Positions 51,637 through 64,000 of a DNA stretch of 64,000 nucleotides are shown here, piece after piece. Source of the stretch: an alpha proteobacterium U9-1i (GTDB taxonomy: Bacteria > Pseudomonadota > Alphaproteobacteria > Caulobacterales > Aquidulcibacteraceae); NCBI GenBank assembly GCA_000974665.1, contig BBSY01000002.1, forward strand, positions 1,302,001 to 1,366,000. Reading direction: 5' to 3'. The notes below the pieces were generated by a model. That model made no database searches, had not been told where the DNA came from, and was given only the letters and a program-made list of their open reading frames with translations. The position numbers were made by a program, and so were the translations under genes. Position 1 is the first letter of the stretch, and each line of letters starts with the position of its first letter.

Positions 51637-52043
51637 GCCAGTAACCCACGGCGCCGAACTGCGCGCGGTGTCATTCGCCACAAAAATGCCCAAATCAGCC
51701 ACTTGCGGCAGCGCAACAAAGGGTGCATATCCCCGCGTTCGGCGGGTGTTAACCCGTCCGAACCCTGTCCGAGACTGCAGGCGCCCACGCATAGTCGGCC
51801 GCAAGGCCCCTTTGCGCGGGCTTAATTCATTGGAAATTGGCCGGTTTTCCGGCTCGTTTCAAGTGCCGGCAATAGACAGAAGCGACCGTTTTTCGAGTTC
51901 AGGCTGCCACAGCCTGGGCCGTTTGGCGAGCCTCTGGGACAGGTCCGCGCTTGGGCGCGCCGTTCCGTGGGCTTTTTCCGCGGCCGGTTCGTCCCAGCGC
52001 CTCAGGTGCTGGATGGTCCGGCGCCTGATGAGAGGAGACCGTA
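51637..52043. other. Leader region of rplJL-rpoBC
   Basis: 407 nt without a gene. It should contain the promoter and the L10-binding leader of rplJ. A weak candidate promoter is TTGCGG (51701) - 17 nt - CATATC (51724). Several short GC-rich stems are present (for example GGCCGGTTTTCCGGC at about 51839). I cannot fold the leader by eye well enough to mark the L10 site. Confidence 0.4.
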
Positions 52044-52559
52044 ATGGATCGTGCTCAGAAGGCCGAAGCGGTGGAGGAGCTGAAAGGCGTCTTCGCCGGC
52101 GCCGGGGTGGTGGTTATTGGCCACTATGCTGGTCTTTCCGTTGCGGAGATGACGGTTCTGCGTTCCCGGCTTCGCCAAGCCGGCGCGGGACTAAAGGTGG
52201 TGAAGAACCGCCTCGTGAAGCGCGCCATTGATGGCACGCAGAACGAAGGTGGCGCTCACTTGTTCACTGGCCCCACGGCCATTGCCTATTCCCAAGATCC
52301 GATCGCGGCCACCAAGGTCGCCGTCGCGTTTTCAAAGGAAAAGGAGCGGTTCGTCGTTCTCGGCGCGCTGTTTAACGGCCAGGTGCTCGACACGAATGCA
52401 GTCAACGCTTTGGCGACGCTGCCCTCGCTTGACGAGCTCCGTGGCAAGATCGTGGGTTTGATCCAGGCGCCGGCGACGAAGATCGCAGGCGTGCTCGCCG
52501 CCCCAGGTGGCCAGCTCGCGCGCGTCATCAACGCGTACGCGACCAAGGACGCCGCCTAA
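52044..52559 (+). CDS. rplJ: 50S ribosomal protein L10
   Basis: 171 aa. MDRAQKAEAVEELKGVFAGA and the rRNA-binding region RSRLRQAGAGLKVVKNRLVKRA are conserved, and the C-terminal helix GQLARVINAYATKD binds L7/L12 dimers. It forms the ribosomal stalk base and normally represses the operon through its leader. GAGAGGAGACC precedes the ATG. Confidence 0.98.
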   Translation: MDRAQKAEAVEELKGVFAGAGVVVIGHYAGLSVAEMTVLRSRLRQAGAGLKVVKNRLVKRAIDGTQNEGGAHLFTGPTAIAYSQDPIAATKVAVAFSKEKERFVVLGALFNGQVLDTNAVNALATLPSLDELRGKIVGLIQAPATKIAGVLAAPGGQLARVINAYATKDAA

Positions 52560-52608
52560 CCCGTCATTTTCGTAATAAAATCAAAATCAAATCCAAGGAA
52601 GCCAAACA

Positions 52609-52980
52609 ATGTCGAAGCTCGATAAAATCGTCGAAGACCTTTCGTCCTTGACCGTCCTCGAAGCCGCTGAGCTGTCGAAGATGCTTGAAGAGAAGTGGGG
52701 CGTTTCCGCTGCCGCGCCGGTCGCTGTCGCCGCCGCTGCCGCTGCCCCCGCCGCCGCTGCTGAAGAGAAGACCGAGTTCACGGTTCAGCTCACCAGCGCC
52801 GGCGACAAGAAGATCGAAGTGATCAAGGAAGTGCGCGCGATCACGGGCCTGGGCCTCAAGGAAGCCAAGGACCTCGTCGAAGGCGCGCCGAAGCCTGTGA
52901 AGGAGGGCGTGAACAAGGCCGATGCCGAGAAGTTCAAGGCTCAACTTGAAAAGGCCGGCGCGAAGGTCGATCTGAAGTAA
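52609..52980 (+). CDS. rplL: 50S ribosomal protein L7/L12
   Basis: 123 aa. The N-terminal dimerisation helix is [21 protein letters not shown], cited in part as [13 protein letters not shown], then an Ala-rich hinge and the factor-binding domain [22 protein letters not shown]. Present in several copies per ribosome. It is followed by a stem-loop before rpoB. Confidence 0.99.
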   Translation: MSKLDKIVEDLSSLTVLEAAELSKMLEEKWGVSAAAPVAVAAAAAAPAAAAEEKTEFTVQLTSAGDKKIEVIKEVRAITGLGLKEAKDLVEGAPKPVKEGVNKADAEKFKAQLEKAGAKVDLK

Positions 52981-53000
52981 TTCACGCACAAACGCGAGTC

Positions 53001-53029
53001 GGCGGGAGCGTCTTGAGGACGTTCCCGCC
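53001..53029 (+). other. Stem-loop between rplL and rpoB
   Basis: GGCGGGAGCGTC pairs with GACGTTCCCGCC over 12 bp (one G-U) around a 5-nt loop, without a T run. In the same place E. coli has an attenuator and RNase III site that sets the ratio of ribosomal to polymerase subunits. An equivalent role here is inference. Confidence 0.55.
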
Positions 53030-53230
53030 CATTCGCCACTAGAGCGCGCCCTCGCGACGTCAAGTCTGGAGGGGGCGCCGGGTCCGCGCCCGCCCGCGCG
53101 GTTCCGAAGGGGTCGGGTTGCGGCGCGAACCGCAAGTCGAGGGCGGAAAGAGATGGCGGCTCATGTGCCGCGCTGGCGGGTCTTATGGCCGGAGATCCGC
53201 TTTCAGCGCAGCGCGCATCGGGAAGAACAG

Positions 53231-57325
<4,095 letters not shown>

Positions 57326-57428
57326 AGCGAACCCGGGCGCGCCGTCGGCGCGTCCGGGCCGCTAGTGAAAGTTTGCCCCTGGGTGTTGAGCGCGCAGCCC
57401 GCGCCCGCACCGACGGAAGGTGAGAAGC

Positions 57429-61619
<4,191 letters not shown>

Positions 61620-61650
61620 GAAGACGAAGTTTAGGGGAAACGCCTATGCG

Positions 61651-61685
61651 AACGGCCCGGGAGCGATCCCGGGCCGTTTTGCGTT
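61651..61685. terminator. Bidirectional terminator after rpoC
   Basis: AACGGCCCGGGA and TCCCGGGCCGTT form a perfect 12-bp stem with a 4-nt loop, followed by TTTGCG. It sits 31 nt past rpoC and 1 nt from the stop of the convergent receptor gene. Confidence 0.88.
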
Positions 61686-63850
61686 CACCCGCCCGGGACG
61701 GGACCGATCGGCGGCGCTTGCTGATCTGGCGGCGGTCGATCCGCGTTGGCGCCGAATTGATACGTGAGCGCAAGACGTAGCCGCGCGCCGGCGCTGCTGG
61801 TCTCACTGCTTTCGAAATAGTCGGCGGTGGCGATTTCTTGGCTCTGATCCTGTGTGCTGAAAACATCCTGCACCGTCATCACCCCGAAAAACCGTGGCGA
61901 TAGCCGGCGTCGCCAAGTGATGTTGGCGACCACAAATTCATCTAAGTCGCTTTGCAGCGTGTAGCGCGGCCCTTGGAAGCGCAGCTCAAACTGGAGTTGG
62001 TCGGCGCCAACAGCATTTTGGTCGCGATCACGATAGTCGAGCTGAGCTACGCCGTCGTATTCCGTTTCGCTGCGGCGTGACAACACTCCCGCGTTTAGGG
62101 CGTCGAACTCCCGTACGAGTGCGTTTGCAGTGAGCGAATAGCGCCAACCTTCGACCAACGGCCCACGCAGCATTGCCTGAAGTCCGCGCTGCTCGCTGGT
62201 TCCAGCATTGACGGGGGTTGTAAGGATCACACCGGCTGGCGTGACCGTCGTGAATGGAGAGACGACATCTTCGCTGATGCGGTCGTAGAACGTCAGGCTG
62301 ACGCTGGCGCCGGCGTGCTGATAGCTGAAATTAGCTTCATAGGCGTCTGTTGTCGTCGGTTGGAGATTGGCGTTTCCCGACAGCGCACGGTTGACATCAG
62401 TGAACCGCAGAGACGGGTCGAGCTGATTGAACATCGGCCGCTGAACGCGGCCGGTGTAGCTTAGGTCGAGGTTGATGCGGTCGGTTAGTGCGCGTCTTAT
62501 GTGCACCGAGGGAAAGGTTCGAGGATCATCGGTGTCACTCTCCAACCCAGCGGATTCAACTTCTCGCCGATAGTTTTCAATCCGTACGCCAGGCTGCAAT
62601 GTCCAATCGCCGAGGCCGAACTGGAGTGTGCCGTAACCGGCCAGCGTCTGTTGCCGTCCGTCTAGCGAAGAGATGAAGTCCGGCAGTGTCGGCGCGCCTG
62701 CAAGCGTGGTCCGCGCGTTCTCGAGTTCTTGCACCGACCAATCGAGCGACGCGCCGAGCGTCAGGAGCGAGTCGCCTGGCAGGCGGCGCTCGTAATCGAG
62801 TTTGGAATTGGTGATGATGAGATCGACAGTATTGAGCGCTTGGAATGCGCTGAGCGCGCCGCCAGCCGGGGTTTGGGCGAAGCGCTGGTCGAACTCCACG
62901 CCGTGACTTTGCACCATGCCGGAGGCCTTCAGCGTTTCACCTGCTTCGCCGTTCTGCTGATACTCGAAATTCACCTGGCGATTGTAGAAATGGGTGCTGT
63001 TATCGGTGGTCTGCGTCGATGTTGGCGCGCCGTTGCTCGTGGTGTCGGTTGTCCTGAGAAGATCGTTGTTCACGTCCACCAAATCGAGGGACACGCTCAT
63101 CCGTCGATCTTCGCTTGGCCGATATCCCAGCTGCAGACGCCCAAGCGAAAAGCCTCGAAATCCCAGCGTTTGATCGCCTTGCTCGACGGTGGTGACGGGG
63201 CCAGCGAAGATGTTGCGTGTTCGTCGGAAGTCTTGCTCTTGCTCTCCCTCAAAAATTCCGAGTTGACCGCCAACCGACCACGGCCCACCGGACCAACTCG
63301 GCGAAAAGCCGAGGAAGTATCCGCCGGCGGAGTCGCCAGCCACCTGCGTGGACCCGCTGAAGCCGCCATTGAAACGCTGGCGCGTGATGATGTTGATGAT
63401 GCCGCCCGAAGCTTGTGCGGAGTACTGCGCGGACGGGTTGGTGATCACCTCGATTCGTTCAACATCGCCGCCCGTGAAGCCGCGCAAAACCTGCTCGATA
63501 TTTGTGTTCGGAACGGGCTGGCCGTTGATCTGAATGGTGACGTTCGCTGCGCCGAGTAGCGTGATGTTACCAGATGGAGCAACGCTGACCGAAGGTACCC
63601 GCCCCAGCACATCGAACATATTGGTGGTTTGCGCGGCCGGGTCTTCTCGCAACGTGTAGGTACGCCGATCGATGCGCACTTGGTCAGTTTGCGGCGCTAG
63701 CACGACGATCGAATCATCCGCATCGTCCCCGTTGGCCTGCGCGCGTGTTTGTGGGGGCGGCGTCTGCGATGGAGGCGGACCATGATGTTGTGCGTTCGCA
63801 ACGCCCGTTGCGGCGACAAACGCGGACGCGGAGAGAAAAAGGCGTTTCAC
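61685..63850 (-). CDS. TonB-dependent outer-membrane receptor
   Basis: About 721 aa. The signal peptide begins KRLFLSASAFVAATGVANA. A Pro/Gln-rich stretch and DDSIVVLAPQTDQVRIDRRTY precede a plug domain (MFDVLGRVPSVSVAPSGNITLLG, VTIQINGQPV, GGDVERIEVITNPSAQY, GGIINIITR), then a barrel of the OMP_b-brl_3/TonB type (LDLSYTGRVQRPMFNQLDP). The last residues are proline-rich beyond the terminal strand LRLALTYQFGAN. GTG 63850 has AAGGA 7 nt upstream and directly opens the signal; ATG 63910 would add 20 residues. The ligand is unknown. I see nothing in 63851-64000 beyond possible promoter sequence. Confidence 0.88.
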   Translation of the reverse strand: MKRLFLSASAFVAATGVANAQHHGPPPSQTPPPQTRAQANGDDADDSIVVLAPQTDQVRIDRRTYTLREDPAAQTTNMFDVLGRVPSVSVAPSGNITLLGAANVTIQINGQPVPNTNIEQVLRGFTGGDVERIEVITNPSAQYSAQASGGIINIITRQRFNGGFSGSTQVAGDSAGGYFLGFSPSWSGGPWSVGGQLGIFEGEQEQDFRRTRNIFAGPVTTVEQGDQTLGFRGFSLGRLQLGYRPSEDRRMSVSLDLVDVNNDLLRTTDTTSNGAPTSTQTTDNSTHFYNRQVNFEYQQNGEAGETLKASGMVQSHGVEFDQRFAQTPAGGALSAFQALNTVDLIITNSKLDYERRLPGDSLLTLGASLDWSVQELENARTTLAGAPTLPDFISSLDGRQQTLAGYGTLQFGLGDWTLQPGVRIENYRREVESAGLESDTDDPRTFPSVHIRRALTDRINLDLSYTGRVQRPMFNQLDPSLRFTDVNRALSGNANLQPTTTDAYEANFSYQHAGASVSLTFYDRISEDVVSPFTTVTPAGVILTTPVNAGTSEQRGLQAMLRGPLVEGWRYSLTANALVREFDALNAGVLSRRSETEYDGVAQLDYRDRDQNAVGADQLQFELRFQGPRYTLQSDLDEFVVANITWRRRLSPRFFGVMTVQDVFSTQDQSQEIATADYFESSETSSAGARLRLALTYQFGANADRPPPDQQAPPIGPVPGG

Positions 63851-64000
63851 TGGTTGATCCTTGCAAAGCAACGCGCGGATTTCCGCGGTGTTCATGCAGG
63901 AGATCAACACTGTTGCGACCGGAGACTGAAAGCCGCGACGGTCAGCCGAATGTGTGCCGCTTCATTTCAGTGCGTGTCACTTGTTTGCAAACACATATCG

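Overview
The window looks like chromosome of a GC-rich alphaproteobacterium. The evidence is the ribosomal/RNA polymerase gene set (RpoB about 1364 aa, RpoC about 1396 aa), an alphaproteobacterial-type SOS box (GAAC-N7-GAAC) at uvrB, and four large TonB-dependent receptors. A Caulobacterales/Hyphomonadaceae-like host is my inference. No rRNA genes, CRISPR arrays, insertion sequences, phage genes or plasmid functions were seen.

Layout. 0.2-3 kb: a bactofilin-like membrane protein, then three tandem micropeptide genes (26-30 codons) on the minus strand, each followed by a near-identical hairpin, then a secreted EF-hand protein. 3-15 kb: an OmpR/EnvZ-like two-component system, a subtilase lipoprotein with a small propeptide-like partner and an alpha/beta hydrolase in one tight operon, an iron-type alcohol dehydrogenase, a double oligopeptide-type ABC ATPase, an acetyltransferase and threonine ammonia-lyase. 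15.7-17.8 kb: a repeat island in which a DUF559 nuclease-like gene sits between REP-like palindromes, followed by a hypothetical gene of different base composition. 17.8-20.1 kb: uvrB. 20.5-23.6 kb: a 1015-aa TonB receptor.

24-61.6 kb: the translation/transcription supercluster in the order rpsL-rpsG-fusA-tuf, tRNA-Trp-secE-nusG, rplK-rplA, rplJ-rplL-rpoB-rpoC. It is interrupted three times. Small envelope genes lie after tuf. About 15 kb lies between nusG and rplK: a B3-like metallo-beta-lactamase-fold lipoprotein, two paralogous TonB receptors, an MprF-like synthase, an S41-like protease, an acyl-CoA dehydrogenase pair, a TetR regulator with paired operators and a hybrid histidine kinase. 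About 4 kb lies between rplA and rplJ: a frameshifted TIR-FGE gene, two small proteins, a secreted DnaQ-fold protein and a GH16 hydrolase. Terminators after tuf and rplA and a good promoter before rplK suggest the pieces are separate transcription units.

61.7-63.9 kb: another TonB receptor on the minus strand, converging on rpoC.

The least explained items are the micropeptide array, the DUF559/REP-like island, the stand-alone propeptide-like protein and the broken TIR-FGE gene.
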